NCBI RefSeq assembly: GCF_025399795.1
Contig: NZ_JAODTZ010000001.1
Span: 310,001 to 374,000, forward strand
Direction: 5' to 3'
DNA: 64,000 bases
DNA from: Streptomyces rhizosphaerihabitans
GTDB lineage: Bacteria > Actinomycetota > Actinomycetes > Streptomycetales > Streptomycetaceae
Shown: piece by piece, positions 27,545 to 36,199 of the stretch
How the letters are laid out: each line of letters begins with the position of its first letter
Position numbering within the stretch: position 1 is the first letter of the stretch
Notes under the pieces: generated by a model
Seen by the model: only the letters and a program-made list of their open reading frames with translations
Database searches by the model: none
What the model was told of the DNA's origin: nothing
Program-made: the position numbers and the translations under genes

Positions 27545-28636
27545 ATGGGATCCGGCAAGCGGAGCCTGACCACGGCGGCCATGGCCCTGGCCTGCGCATG
27601 TGCCTGCGTGGTACTGGCATCACCAGGGACGGCCTACGCGAGCCCGGCACCGAAACCGGCGCCGACGAGAACCCCCACGGCGACCCAGACTCCCGTGAGC
27701 AGCAAGGACCTTGAAGCGGTCCGCAAGAAACTCGACAAGCTGTACCACGACGCGGCGGTCGCCACGGACGCGTACAACGCCGCCGAGGAGAAGGCCGCGA
27801 AGCAGTCCGCCGAGATCGTCGGCCTGGCGCAGGAGATCGTCAAGGGCCAGGCGAAGCTCGACGAGTTGAAGGACCGCGCGGGCGCCGCAGCCCGTGCGCA
27901 GTACCGGGGCGGCGGGCTGCCGCCCGAGGCGCGGCTGTGGCTGAGCGACGACCCGCAGGAATTCCTCGACGGCGCCGGACGGGTGCGGCAGGGCGAGCAC
28001 GCCACCAAGGGGCTGCTGGACGAGATGGCGCGCACCCAGCAGGACTTGCAGCAGTACGCCGAGGACGCCTCCGCGCAGTGGCGGAAGCTGGAGGCCGACC
28101 GCGAGACCAGGGCCGAGGCCAAGAAGAAGATCAAGCAGCGGATCTCCGAAGCCGAGAAGCTGGAGTCCCGGCTGGAGAAGAAGGAGAAGGAGCGGCTGGC
28201 GAAGCTGGAGGAGGAGGCCGCGTACCAGGCGCAGTCGACCTGGCTGAGCTCCGGTGTTCTCGCGGACATCAGCAGCGAGGCGTCCGAGCAGGGCAAGAAG
28301 GCCGTGAAGTACGCGACCGACCAGATCGGCAAGCCGTACGAATGGGGCGCCGAAGGTCCGAAGACGTTCGACTGCTCGGGGCTCACCTCGCAGGCCTGGG
28401 CCGCCGCCGGTCACCCCATCCCCCGCACCTCGCAGGAGCAGTGGAAGCAGCTCGAGCACGTCGACATCAAGGACATGCGCCCCGGCGACCTGATCATCTA
28501 CTTCGACGACGCCAGCCATGTCGGGATGTACATAGGGGACGGCGCGGTCGTGCACGCCCCGCGCCCCGGACGCACGGTGACGATCACAGGGGCGGGCTCG
28601 ATGCAGATTCTGGGCGTCGTACGGCCGGACGCGTAG
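27545..28636 (+). CDS. Secreted NlpC/P60 peptidoglycan endopeptidase
   Basis: Cleaves peptide cross-bridges in the cell wall. 363 residues: Sec signal at about 1-33 (ALACACACVVLASPGTAYAS), then a Thr/Pro linker. A long charged coiled coil (about 52-245, with EAEKLESRLEKKEKERLAKL) follows, and the C-terminal NlpC/P60 domain starts near 255. The catalytic triad is visible: Cys277 in FDCSGLTSQAW, His325 in SHVGMYIG and His337 in VVHAPRPG. Coiled-coil plus NlpC/P60 is the RipA/SwlA-type layout used in growth, sporulation or germination. Confidence 0.93.
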   Translation: MGSGKRSLTTAAMALACACACVVLASPGTAYASPAPKPAPTRTPTATQTPVSSKDLEAVRKKLDKLYHDAAVATDAYNAAEEKAAKQSAEIVGLAQEIVKGQAKLDELKDRAGAAARAQYRGGGLPPEARLWLSDDPQEFLDGAGRVRQGEHATKGLLDEMARTQQDLQQYAEDASAQWRKLEADRETRAEAKKKIKQRISEAEKLESRLEKKEKERLAKLEEEAAYQAQSTWLSSGVLADISSEASEQGKKAVKYATDQIGKPYEWGAEGPKTFDCSGLTSQAWAAAGHPIPRTSQEQWKQLEHVDIKDMRPGDLIIYFDDASHVGMYIGDGAVVHAPRPGRTVTITGAGSMQILGVVRPDA

Positions 28637-28962
28637 GCCGCCGCAGAAAGCGCCGCACAAGGCGCCCGGCACCGCGGACCACATGAGGCGTCAAGCGCGA
28701 CGGGGGCACGAGTGACGCACCGCACGTGACGCACCGCACGGTTGCCCCGCCCCCGCAACCGCAAGGACGTGACCTTCGTCATCCCTGGCGAAACCGCGTC
28801 CTGTCCAAATGCGTTACGGGATGCGGCATATGACGGTGGCCCTTTGCCGGGTGCCGCGCCGTCCGCCATTCCGTTGCGGCACCGGCGGGCGCTATGGTCC
28901 CCGTCGGTGGGTCGAGGTCCTTCGCCCACCACGCCCTCGGGGGGAGGGAAGGAACCCAGACG
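28637..28962. other. Intergenic region upstream of the PP2C gene
   Basis: 326 bp with no gene. It should contain the promoter of the response-regulator phosphatase; no confident -10/-35 pair could be assigned. Confidence 0.4.
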
Positions 28963-30291
28963 ATGCCCGTACCCGTACCGCGGCAGAGAGCGATCCCGGC
29001 CGTGGAGAGTGGTCAGGCTCAAGCCGTGTTCTCACCCGGCGGCCCATCCGGAGACACAACCGGCGGCCCTGCCGGGACAGCACCGGAAGCCCGCACCACG
29101 ACCCCGATCGCCGGCACCACCCAGCTGACCCTCCTGGTCATCGAAGACGACCCGGCGGGTTCGCTCGGCGTGCCCGAAATGCTCGACGCGGCCGGAAAGC
29201 CGATCCGGATCCGTACCGCCCGCAACCTCACCGAGGCCGAGCGGCTGCTCACCGACGACGTCCACTGCATCCTGCTCGACCTCGCGCTGCCCGCGCCGGG
29301 CCGGGCGGCGGACAGCGCCGACGAGCTGGCGACGCTCAAGCACGTACTGCGGCTCGCGCCCGGCCACGCCGTCCTCGCGCTCACCGCGTCCGGCGACGCC
29401 GAGCGCGGCACCGAGGCGGTGCGCGTCGGCGCCCAGGACTACCTCTTCCGCGACGAGCTGGACAGCCGGCTGCTGAGCCGGGCGATCCGCTACGCGGTCG
29501 AGAGGAAACGTTCCGACAAGGCCGAGCGACGGCTCACCGAGTCCAAGCTGCGGGCCCAGGAGAACGCCCGTCTGGAACGCGGTCTGCTGCCGACCCCGCT
29601 GCTGGAGGGCTCCCAGCTGCGCTTCGCCGCGCGCTACCGTCCGGGCCGCTCCCGCGCGCTGCTCGGCGGCGACTTCTACGACACCGTGCGCACGGCCGAC
29701 GGCACGGTGCACGCGATGATCGGCGACGTGTGCGGGCACGGGCCCGACGAGGCGGCGCTCGGTGTGGAACTGCGCATCGCCTGGCGCGCGCTGACGTTCG
29801 CGGGCCTGTGCGGCGACGAACTCCTGTCCACGCTGCAGCAGGTCCTGGAGCACGAGCGCGAGAACGACGAGATCTTCGCGACGCTGTGCACCGTGGACAT
29901 CGCGCCGGACGGCCGCCGCGCCGGGCTCTGCCTCGCCGGTCACCCGTCGCCCCTGATCGCCCGCCCGGGCCGGCCCGCCGAACTGCTGCCGTACGAGAAC
30001 AACGGTCCCGCGCTCGGCCTGCTCCCGAACGCCCGCTGGCCGCGCATGCAGGTGGAACTGGGTGCCGCGTGGAGCCTGATGCTCTACACCGACGGTCTGA
30101 TCGAGGGCCACACCGGCGTAGGCAACGAACGCCTGGGCCTGGACGGCATGGTGGAGATGGTCCGCCGCCAGCTCGCCCAGGGACTCCAGGGCGAGGAGCT
30201 GCTGCGCGCGGCGGTGAACGAGGCGCGCGAACTCAACGGCGGGGAGCTGGCGGACGACGTGGCGGTACTGCTCCTGGACAGGACGCCGTAG
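28963..30291 (+). CDS. Response regulator with PP2C-type (SpoIIE-like) phosphatase output
   Basis: A 442-residue two-domain signalling protein. A 50-residue disordered head precedes a receiver domain (about 54-175) with VIEDDPAGS, phospho-acceptor Asp in CILLDLALPAP and ALTASGDAE. A coiled linker (about 178-210) leads to a PPM/SpoIIE phosphatase domain (about 215-442) with the metal-binding GGDFYDTVRTADG, MIGDVCGHGPDEAALG, LCLAGHPSPL and DGLIEGHTG, and the terminal DDVAVLLLD. Such proteins typically dephosphorylate anti-anti-sigma factors in response to a histidine kinase. The partner is not in the window. Confidence 0.9.
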   Translation: MPVPVPRQRAIPAVESGQAQAVFSPGGPSGDTTGGPAGTAPEARTTTPIAGTTQLTLLVIEDDPAGSLGVPEMLDAAGKPIRIRTARNLTEAERLLTDDVHCILLDLALPAPGRAADSADELATLKHVLRLAPGHAVLALTASGDAERGTEAVRVGAQDYLFRDELDSRLLSRAIRYAVERKRSDKAERRLTESKLRAQENARLERGLLPTPLLEGSQLRFAARYRPGRSRALLGGDFYDTVRTADGTVHAMIGDVCGHGPDEAALGVELRIAWRALTFAGLCGDELLSTLQQVLEHERENDEIFATLCTVDIAPDGRRAGLCLAGHPSPLIARPGRPAELLPYENNGPALGLLPNARWPRMQVELGAAWSLMLYTDGLIEGHTGVGNERLGLDGMVEMVRRQLAQGLQGEELLRAAVNEARELNGGELADDVAVLLLDRTP

Positions 30292-30416
30292 GGTCCGACG
30301 CCGCGCCGCGGGGTATCTCCCGCCGACCGCTGACTGCTGACACCTGGCTGCCGACCACTGGCTGCTGGCTGCCACATGCCGCCGGATCGCGGAGTGCGAC
30401 CAACCGGCCGCCGCTT

Positions 30417-30528
30417 CTCGGGCGGTACGCCTCGGGCAGTACGCCTCGGGCAGTACGCCTCGGGCAGTACGCCTCGGGCAGTACGCCTCAAGCAGTGTGT
30501 CCCGGGATGTGCGCCTCGGGAGGTGCGC
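30417..30528. repeat. 14-bp tandem repeat, eight units
   Basis: Eight consecutive 14-bp units with consensus CTCGGGCAGTACGC. The four central copies (30431-30486) are identical and the outer ones diverged. Fourteen is not a multiple of three, so it is non-coding. It dominates the 367-bp gap 30292-30658. Confidence 0.92.
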
Positions 30529-30658
30529 TCCCGCCGGTCGCCGCGTCCGTCACCGGAGGGATGCCCATGCCCCACCGGCTGCCGCGTACCGCCAGGCCGC
30601 TGGGCCGCTGGGCCTGGAAACTGCGGTCCACCGGCCGCCGTGTCTCGGGCGGTGTGTT

Positions 30659-31006
30659 CTACCGGCCGCCGTTGTAGGGGCCGTAAGGACCGTCGCTGCT
30701 GCTTCCGCCGCGGCGGCCTCGGCCGCCGCCGGATACCTGGCGCAGCGCGGGGCGGACGTCGACGAAGAAGACGATCGTGGCGATCAGGCCCGCGATCTGC
30801 AGGAAGAGCATCGGCACCAGCAGGTTCACGGCCACGGTGATGCCGAGGATGATCAGCCAGAACATCTTGTTCTGCTTGTCGGCGGCTCGGTAGGCGTCCT
30901 CGCGGGCGATCGCGGCCATCACCAGCGCCACCACGGCGAGCACGAGCATGGCTGTGAAGATCAGCCACATCAGACCGCCGAATGCCGTCATCAGCACAAT
31001 GCCCAC
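30659..31006 (-). CDS. DUF2516 family membrane protein
   Basis: 115 residues from a GTG start. There are two transmembrane stretches, about 5-32 (GLMWLIFTAMLVLAVVALVM) and 50-82 (FWLIILGITVAVNLLVPMLF), then a Gly/Arg/Ser-rich tail. It is third in the order HTH regulator - HBHA-like - DUF2516, the same order as Rv0474-Rv0475-Rv0476 in Mycobacterium tuberculosis. Function unknown. Confidence 0.88.
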   Translation of the reverse strand: MGIVLMTAFGGLMWLIFTAMLVLAVVALVMAAIAREDAYRAADKQNKMFWLIILGITVAVNLLVPMLFLQIAGLIATIVFFVDVRPALRQVSGGGRGRRGGSSSDGPYGPYNGGR

Positions 31007-31113
31007 CGCCCGTTCGAGTCGTCTCTACGGCCACCGTACCCGGAGAACGGGCCGGGAACTCAGAGAGTGCCCGGCCCGTCCGCGTAAGGCGGAGTCGTGT
31101 TGCCCCCGCTCGC

Positions 31114-31701
31114 CTACTTCGCGGGCGGAGTCGTCTTCTTGGCGACCGGCTTGCGCACCGGGACCTTCTTCGCCGGGCTCTTCTTGGAGGGAGCGTCGTC
31201 GGCGACGGCCGCCGGCTTCTCCTCTTCCTTGACCTCGACCGGCTCGGCGTTCGGCTCGACGGCGATGGCGAGGTCCTCGATCTCCTCGGCGGCCTCGCCG
31301 CGCCAGGTCCGCACGGTCTGCTCACCGTGCTCGGCGACCTTCTCGTACGTCTCCCGGGCCTTGACGGCGTACTCGGCGGCGACGCCGACACCGCGCAGGG
31401 CGAAGTCCTGGGCGGACTCACCGAGCTTCTTCAGGTCGGTGTCGAGGGTGCTGAGGATCTCCGTCACCTTGGCCTGCAGGTTCTCCTGCGCCACCTTGGC
31501 GCGGGCGGTGGCCTTCTCCTGCACGGCGTTCGGGTCGATGTTCTTCACGGTGTCGATGCGCGCCGGGGCCTCGGCGCGGATCTGCTCCACGATGCCGGGG
31601 ACCTTCTTCGCCTGCTGAACGGCCAGGTCGGCGGTGCCGGCGAGGAAGTAGAGCGGGGTCGGGTCCGTGGCGGCCTTGCGGATGTCGTCGGTGATGGCCA
31701 T
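31114..31701 (-). CDS. Heparin-binding haemagglutinin (HBHA)-like coiled-coil protein
   Basis: 195 residues from ATG 31701, preceded by GGGAGGA. The N-terminal half starts MAITDDIRKAATDPTPLYFL and forms a long amphipathic coiled coil (about 20-130). The C-terminal tail is Lys/Ala/Pro-rich (KKSPAKKVPVRKPVAKKTT), the part that in mycobacterial HBHA binds heparin and is methylated. No signal peptide, also true of HBHA. In a soil streptomycete the tail more likely contacts DNA, membrane or wall polymer than host glycans. Confidence 0.85.
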   Translation of the reverse strand: MAITDDIRKAATDPTPLYFLAGTADLAVQQAKKVPGIVEQIRAEAPARIDTVKNIDPNAVQEKATARAKVAQENLQAKVTEILSTLDTDLKKLGESAQDFALRGVGVAAEYAVKARETYEKVAEHGEQTVRTWRGEAAEEIEDLAIAVEPNAEPVEVKEEEKPAAVADDAPSKKSPAKKVPVRKPVAKKTTPPAK

Positions 31702-31757
31702 GACGATGGTCCTCCCGTAATCGCTTTCAGCTGAGGGTTTTGGTGATCCGCATGCGG

Positions 31758-32288
31758 TCAACTCGCGGTCTGCTGCGGATCGGCATCGCTGCCGTCGGCC
31801 GTACGGGGGCCGCGGACGGCGGTGTCCGGTGAAGGCTGGGCGTCCGGTATGTCCTGAGCCTCGGGTACGTCGGCGCCGCGGCCTTCGCCGGTGCCGGGCA
31901 CCTCGACGCCGCGAGCGGTCTCGTCCGCCGGCGCGATCTCGAATCCGTTCTCCTTGCGGAAGGACTCGTAGATCTGGAGCAGCACCTGCTTCTGCCGCTC
32001 GTTCAGCGTGGGATCGGCGAGGATGACTGCACGCGTCTCCACCTCGTCCCGGTCCCGCTCGGCGTCGAGAATGCCGGCCCGCACATACAGCGTCTCGGCG
32101 GAGATCCGCAGCGCCTTGGCGACCTGCTGGAGCACCTCCGCGCTCGGCTTGCGCAGCCCGCGCTCGATCTGGCTCAGATACGGATTGGACACCCCGGCGG
32201 CGTCGGCGAGCTGCCGCAGCGACAGCTGCGCGGTGCGCCGCTGTTCCCGCAGATACTCACCAAGATTGCCGACGTTGAGCGATGCCAT
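31758..32288 (-). CDS. Helix-turn-helix (Xre-type) transcriptional regulator
   Basis: A 176-residue regulator. The HTH domain (about 8-65) has LGEYLREQRRTAQLSLRQLA and AAGVSNPYLSQIERGLRKPS, then a helical segment and an acidic disordered tail. The ATG at 32288 is chosen because it starts at the conserved MASLNVGNLGEYL. A perfect inverted repeat lies 31 bp upstream. It is first gene of the HBHA/DUF2516 group and orthologous by context to Rv0474, so it likely controls the group and itself. Confidence 0.9.
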   Translation of the reverse strand: MASLNVGNLGEYLREQRRTAQLSLRQLADAAGVSNPYLSQIERGLRKPSAEVLQQVAKALRISAETLYVRAGILDAERDRDEVETRAVILADPTLNERQKQVLLQIYESFRKENGFEIAPADETARGVEVPGTGEGRGADVPEAQDIPDAQPSPDTAVRGPRTADGSDADPQQTAS

Positions 32289-32318
32289 GGCTCCAGCTTG
32301 CCGCATCCTCGCTAACTA

Positions 32319-32338
32319 TTGCAAGCACCTGCTTGCAA
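32319..32338. promoter_or_regulatory. Inverted repeat operator upstream of the HTH gene
   Basis: TTGCAAGCACCTGCTTGCAA: perfect 8-bp arms around a 4-bp spacer, 31 bp before the start codon, in locally AT-rich DNA. A natural autoregulatory site for the HTH protein. Confidence 0.65.
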
Positions 32339-32485
32339 AAGTGTGCCACGCCACTTGTAGTACGACATGAGCCTGAGCACGATAGGTGTCGTATTTGCAC
32401 GACAACCGTCGTCATCCGCGTCCGGCCTCCTGGTGCAGGTGCTCTCGGGACGCCCTCCACGGGTCGCAGAGAAGCGGCGTTGTCA

Positions 32486-33013
32486 GTGAGCTCTGCCAGG
32501 GTGTGCGTCGTGGACGAACTGGTGGAGCGTGTCGACGATCAAGATCGTGTGCTGGGGGTGGTGGTCAGCCGCCGGCAGGCCATCCGGGAGGGTTGGCTGC
32601 ACCGGGTCGCCGTGACGGTGTGTCGTGATGAGCGTGGCCGGATCCTCGTCCACCAGCGGTCGGAGCAGTTGTCGCGCTTCCCCGGGCTCTACGAGGTCAT
32701 GGTCGGTGGCGCCGTGGATGTCGGCGAATCCTATGAACAGGCCGCCGCGCGGGAGCTGGCCGAAGAGTTGGGCATCCGTGTGCTGCCGCGCTTGCTGTTC
32801 ACGTTCATCAACCGCAGCGGTTTGAGCCCTCACTGGCTCGGCGTGCACGAAGCCGTGGTGCCGGATGCCGTGGTCCCCGATCCCGATGAGGTCGCCTGGC
32901 ATGGCCGGCTGACCGAGCCGGAGCTGCGGTCGGCCCTGCTGGAGTGGCGCTTCACCCCCGACAGCCACGAAGCCTTCAGCCGGTATCTCGCGTTTCGGAC
33001 CGCGCAGTCCTGA
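32486..33013 (+). CDS. Nudix hydrolase
   Basis: 175 residues from a GTG at 32486; GTGs at 32501 and 32510 are alternatives. The full Nudix box is present: GGAVDVGESYEQAAARELAE then ELGI (GX5EX7REXXEEXG). The N-terminal part (VDDQDRVLGVVVSRRQAIRE, GWLHRVAVTVC) resembles IDI/YfcD-type Nudix enzymes that hydrolyse nucleoside or isoprenoid diphosphates. The substrate is not readable. It is divergent from the HTH regulator. Confidence 0.88.
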   Translation: MSSARVCVVDELVERVDDQDRVLGVVVSRRQAIREGWLHRVAVTVCRDERGRILVHQRSEQLSRFPGLYEVMVGGAVDVGESYEQAAARELAEELGIRVLPRLLFTFINRSGLSPHWLGVHEAVVPDAVVPDPDEVAWHGRLTEPELRSALLEWRFTPDSHEAFSRYLAFRTAQS

Positions 33014-33205
33014 CCTTGCCCGCCTCGCGGGCTGGGACACCCGCTTGCAGCCAAACCTCCTTGTGAAAGCGGCTGTCCGTAATAGGGAATACGGATGCTT
33101 GATCGACTCCCGCTCGATGGCTGGCGGTCCGTGCTCTCCCACAACGGGTCCTGACCGACGTATCGGCACCTTCGTGCGCCGAGTCGCCCGATACTCCGCG
33201 CCTCC

Positions 33206-33916
33206 ATGGCTGTCAGACCCCTGATGTTGGATGCAGACGTGACCATTCACGATGTTGCTCGGCAACTGCCCGAGATTTCCGCGCTTCGCGATCACTGCCG
33301 CTCGATGGCGATGCTGGAAGCGATACTCGGCCCGGAATGGGCCGATCGGCACTACTCCTTCGACGCGCACTGGTCCGCCGGGGAAGAGGTGGCCTCGATG
33401 CGCGACGGATCGGGCGACGAGTTTTCTATCGTCTTCTCGGCCGTCGGTGCCTACATCCGTGGCTTCGCACACGAGTCACACATGAGTCCCTATGCCAACG
33501 ACGGGCCGTGGCCGGGCGTGCTGGACGACGTCCCGGAACCCTTCCGCTCCTGCGTCGAAGAGCCCGCGTTCGCCGACGAGGACGGAATGCCCGTCGTGAC
33601 CGCCTGCGCATGGCGGGAGGTGGGCGATGAAGCTTGGAATACGGGGACGATCGAGTTTCCTGACGACGGTGCCAGCGATCCGGATGGCTCCGAGCACTTG
33701 TTCCGGTTGCTGGCCGACCGGTCTGCGGAAGCGTTCCAGCACTTCGCCGAGGACTACTACGAAATCCCGCTCCCCCTCGCAGCCATTCAGCACGTGTTTG
33801 CACTGCATCCCCTGACGAGCGAGGTGGTTGCCGCTTTGAACCCTGAGGCCGCGATGGGCGCCCTGGCAAAGGACATTGCTGAGATCGGCTACCCACTGGG
33901 CAACGAAACCACCTGA
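33206..33916 (+). CDS. Conserved hypothetical protein, immunity-like composition
   Basis: 236 residues, acidic, no signal or membrane segment. Segments such as HYSFDAHWSAGEEVASMRDG, FSIVFSAVGAYIRGFAHESH and ACAWREVGDEAW, plus a C-terminal AIQHVFALHPLTSEVV, occur in a widespread actinobacterial hypothetical family. Small acidic soluble proteins of this type often serve as immunity proteins, but no toxin gene is adjacent, so this is inference. An ATG at 33224 is an alternative start. It is followed by a long hairpin. Confidence 0.7.
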   Translation: MAVRPLMLDADVTIHDVARQLPEISALRDHCRSMAMLEAILGPEWADRHYSFDAHWSAGEEVASMRDGSGDEFSIVFSAVGAYIRGFAHESHMSPYANDGPWPGVLDDVPEPFRSCVEEPAFADEDGMPVVTACAWREVGDEAWNTGTIEFPDDGASDPDGSEHLFRLLADRSAEAFQHFAEDYYEIPLPLAAIQHVFALHPLTSEVVAALNPEAAMGALAKDIAEIGYPLGNETT

Positions 33917-33930
33917 TGCCGGAGAGCAAC

Positions 33931-33985
33931 TGCCTACGGTTGAGTGGGACGCCAGCCGTCGACTCGTCCCGAACAACCGTAGGCA
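33931..33985 (+). terminator. Hairpin after the hypothetical gene
   Basis: TGCCTACGGTTG (33931-33942) and CAACCGTAGGCA (33974-33985) pair perfectly over 12 bp, with an inner GGGACG/CGTCCC pairing, 15 bp past the stop. Confidence 0.75.
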
Positions 33986-34065
33986 CCGCAGGTCAGGACC
34001 TGGCCCCGCCCACACTTAGCTGGGACAGGACACGGATCGCCCCTCCCCCTGCCTGCTGTCGCCCC

Positions 34066-34149
34066 TCAGGCCTGCCCGCCGTGGAGGCGGAGCGCGATCG
34101 GGGCGCACACGGGGGCGATGACGTACATGGTGATGACGGCGATGCTCAT
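34066..34149 (-). pseudogene. Possible 3' fragment of a membrane protein gene
   Basis: The minus strand reads MSIAVITMYVIAPVCAPIAL and ends RLHGGQA-stop: one transmembrane helix with no gene body upstream. It could be a 27-residue peptide or, more likely, the tail of a deleted transporter gene. It lies in the otherwise empty 397-bp gap 33917-34313. Confidence 0.35.
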
Positions 34150-34313
34150 GCTGAGCACGCCGGGCGGCAGGTCGACAATTCTGTGGCACCCACCGGGTCT
34201 TGCCGCGAGCCCCCCTGTGCGCTACACGTCGAGAGAGGCAAGGAGCGGCGAAGCTCCTTGCCTTCGCCATGTGACGTGCGCGGTGGAGTATCCGCGGTGG
34301 AGTGCGGCCCGGG

Positions 34314-35246
34314 TCAGGCCAGCGTTTCCGCGAAACCCCGGCGCCACGACGGATGGCGCGGCAACCAGCCGAGGTCCCGTTTGGCCTTGGCGTTGGAGAA
34401 ACCGCGCCCCTCGGTCATCATCACCACCGCCTGGTCCCCGGCCACCAGTCGTGCCAGCCACACGGGAATCCGCACCGGCCGTTTCGCCCCCGCACACGAG
34501 GCCAGGTGGGGCAGCCACTCGGAGGCCGGGGCCGGATCGTCGTCGACGATGTTGAACACGCCCGTCGCCTTCTGCTCCACGGCCAGGACGGTGGCACTCG
34601 CCGCGTCGTCGAGATGGATCCACGAGCTGTGGCCGGTGGCCCGCCCGACCAGTGGGAACTGCCGCTTGCGCACCAACTCGACCTGGTCGTCGGTGGCGCC
34701 GGGGCCGTAGAACGCGCCGTAACGCAGGACCGCTCCGCCGGCCTTGAGGGTCACCTCCTCGACATGGCGCATCGCCAGCATGCCCGCGTGCGCCGCCGTC
34801 CCCTCCATCAGGTCCAGCGGGTCCTCCTCCGTCTTCACCCAGCCGCCCTCGCGGATGCCGTTCCAACTGGCGTAGCCCTGAGCGACGAAATGGGGGACGC
34901 CGGTCGCCTCCGCCGCAGCCAGCAGATGGTCCGTCCCCTCGGTGCGCAGCCGGTTGGTGGTGGCGAACCAGCGGTCCGGGTGCTTGATGTCGGGCTTGCC
35001 CGCGTGCGCCATGGAGATCGCGGTCATCTGGTGGACGATCGTGTCCGGCCGGGCGCCCGCCACCGCCTCGCCGACCGACCCCGCGTCCAGCCCGTCCATC
35101 ACGACGCCGTCGGCGCCGAGCCGCCGCAACAGTCCCAGTTTGGCCGCGCTCGTCGTCGTCGCCGTCACCTGGTGACCACGGGCCACGAGCTGCGGCACCA
35201 GCCGCTGCCCCAGGACCCCGGTCCCGCCTGCCACGAACACCCGCAT
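34314..35246 (-). CDS. NAD(P)-dependent epimerase/dehydratase-like protein
   Basis: A 310-residue extended short-chain dehydrogenase. The nucleotide-binding loop is at the N terminus, VAGGTGVLGQRLVPQLV (GXXGXXG). HFVAQGYASWNG, YGAFYGPGATDD and WIHLDDAASATVLAVEQ follow, typical of NAD-dependent epimerases. The ATG at 35246 has GGAAGG at correct spacing; a very long open frame upstream is a shadow of the divergent gene. The catalytic YXXXK is not intact in the usual place, so it may be an atypical or NmrA-like member. Substrate unknown. Confidence 0.85.
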   Translation of the reverse strand: MRVFVAGGTGVLGQRLVPQLVARGHQVTATTTSAAKLGLLRRLGADGVVMDGLDAGSVGEAVAGARPDTIVHQMTAISMAHAGKPDIKHPDRWFATTNRLRTEGTDHLLAAAEATGVPHFVAQGYASWNGIREGGWVKTEEDPLDLMEGTAAHAGMLAMRHVEEVTLKAGGAVLRYGAFYGPGATDDQVELVRKRQFPLVGRATGHSSWIHLDDAASATVLAVEQKATGVFNIVDDDPAPASEWLPHLASCAGAKRPVRIPVWLARLVAGDQAVVMMTEGRGFSNAKAKRDLGWLPRHPSWRRGFAETLA

Positions 35247-35419
35247 GACCATCACCTTCCCGATTCGCCCGGTCCCGCCGGATCCACCGGATCCCGCGGG
35301 ATGCCGCCTGAGGCCACGACCGGCTCTCACCTCATGGACGAACCAGACCGGGGCATGTGTGACATGCGGACGGCACTCCGGGGCGCAGGCGTGGGAAAGG
35401 GAGGCGGATCCCGGCTGCC

Positions 35420-35526
35420 GCGTACGCTCCGAGGTGGACCGCCTCACGAGCGGCCTCAAGGCCCGTCCGACGTATGAGGAAGAGCAGTTGATCCCACTCC
35501 TGGACTCTGCCGGAGCGACCCCGTGA
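35420..35526 (+). pseudogene. C-terminal fragment of a hemerythrin-like protein
   Basis: The frame ending at 35526 reads SEVDRLTSGLKARPTYEEEQ then LIPLLDSAGATP-stop. This is the last helix and terminus of HHE hemerythrin proteins (H-X-X-X-E-E-X-X-L-P); the iron-ligand histidine position shows a different residue. No start or earlier helices are present in frame. Its stop overlaps the GTG of the next gene by 4 bp (GTGA), so the two genes were once translationally coupled. Confidence 0.4.
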
Positions 35527-36194
35527 TCGCGCTCGTCACCGGTGCCAACCGCGGTATCGGCCGTGAGACCGTTCGCCGGCTGGCCTCCGACGGCCACACC
35601 GTCTATCTGACGGCCCGGTCCGCCGAGGCCGCCGCCGGCGCGGCAGAGGCCATCGGACTGTCCGGTGTCCGCCCGCTGCGCCTCGACGTCACCTCGGAGG
35701 CGGACATCGCCGCGGCGGCCCGGAACATCGACGCCCTCGACGTACTGATCAACAACGCGGCGATCACGTACGACACCTGGCAGCGCGCCACGACCGCCGA
35801 CCTGGATGTCGTACGTGAGGCGGCCGAGACCAATCTGTACGGGCCCTGGCGGCTGACCCAGGCGTTGCTCCCGCTGCTGCGCCTGAGCCGGCACCCGCGG
35901 GTCGTGAATGTCTCCAGCGAGGCCGCGTCTCTGGCGGGCATGGGCGGCGGGACCCCGGCGTACTCGGCGTCGAAGGCCGCTCTCAACGCCCTGACCAGGA
36001 TGTTCGCCGCCGAACTGCGGTCCGACGGGATTCTGGTGAACGCGGTCTGTCCGGGCTGGGTCGCCACCGACATGGGCGGGCCCGGCGGCCGGCCCGTCCA
36101 GGAGGGCGCCGCGAGCGTCGTCTGGGCGGCCACCCTCGAGGACGACGGCCCCACCGGCGGCTTCTTCCGCGACGGCCGGCCCCTGCCCTGGTGA
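35523..36194 (+). CDS. Short-chain dehydrogenase/reductase
   Basis: A 223-residue classical SDR with GTG start. The cofactor loop is ALVTGANRGIGRETV (TGXXXGIG), followed by NNAA near residue 80 and the catalytic Ser in VVNVSSEAAS. The Tyr/Lys pair is in AYSASKAALNALT, and the substrate loop has CPGWVATDMGG. All residues for activity are present. NADP(H) preference is likely (Arg after strand 2: LTARS). The upstream overlap with a hemerythrin remnant suggests a former two-gene unit. Confidence 0.93.
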   Translation: MIALVTGANRGIGRETVRRLASDGHTVYLTARSAEAAAGAAEAIGLSGVRPLRLDVTSEADIAAAARNIDALDVLINNAAITYDTWQRATTADLDVVREAAETNLYGPWRLTQALLPLLRLSRHPRVVNVSSEAASLAGMGGGTPAYSASKAALNALTRMFAAELRSDGILVNAVCPGWVATDMGGPGGRPVQEGAASVVWAATLEDDGPTGGFFRDGRPLPW

Positions 36195-36199
36195 ACCGG

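Noticed and set aside
27198..30528. CRISPR-like appearance of regular repeats
   Set aside because: The 14-bp and 24-bp units are directly adjacent with no unique spacers, and no cas gene is present.
33206..33916. Toxin-immunity locus
   Set aside because: The protein is immunity-like in size and charge, but no toxin, PAAR, WXG100 or polymorphic-toxin gene is next to it.
26347..34314. Very long open frames on the opposite strand of real genes (for example upstream extensions of mshA to 26347 and of the epimerase to 36326)
   Set aside because: High-GC DNA keeps antisense and shifted frames open. These extensions lack family similarity, signals and ribosome-binding sites, and the internal starts fit known family lengths.
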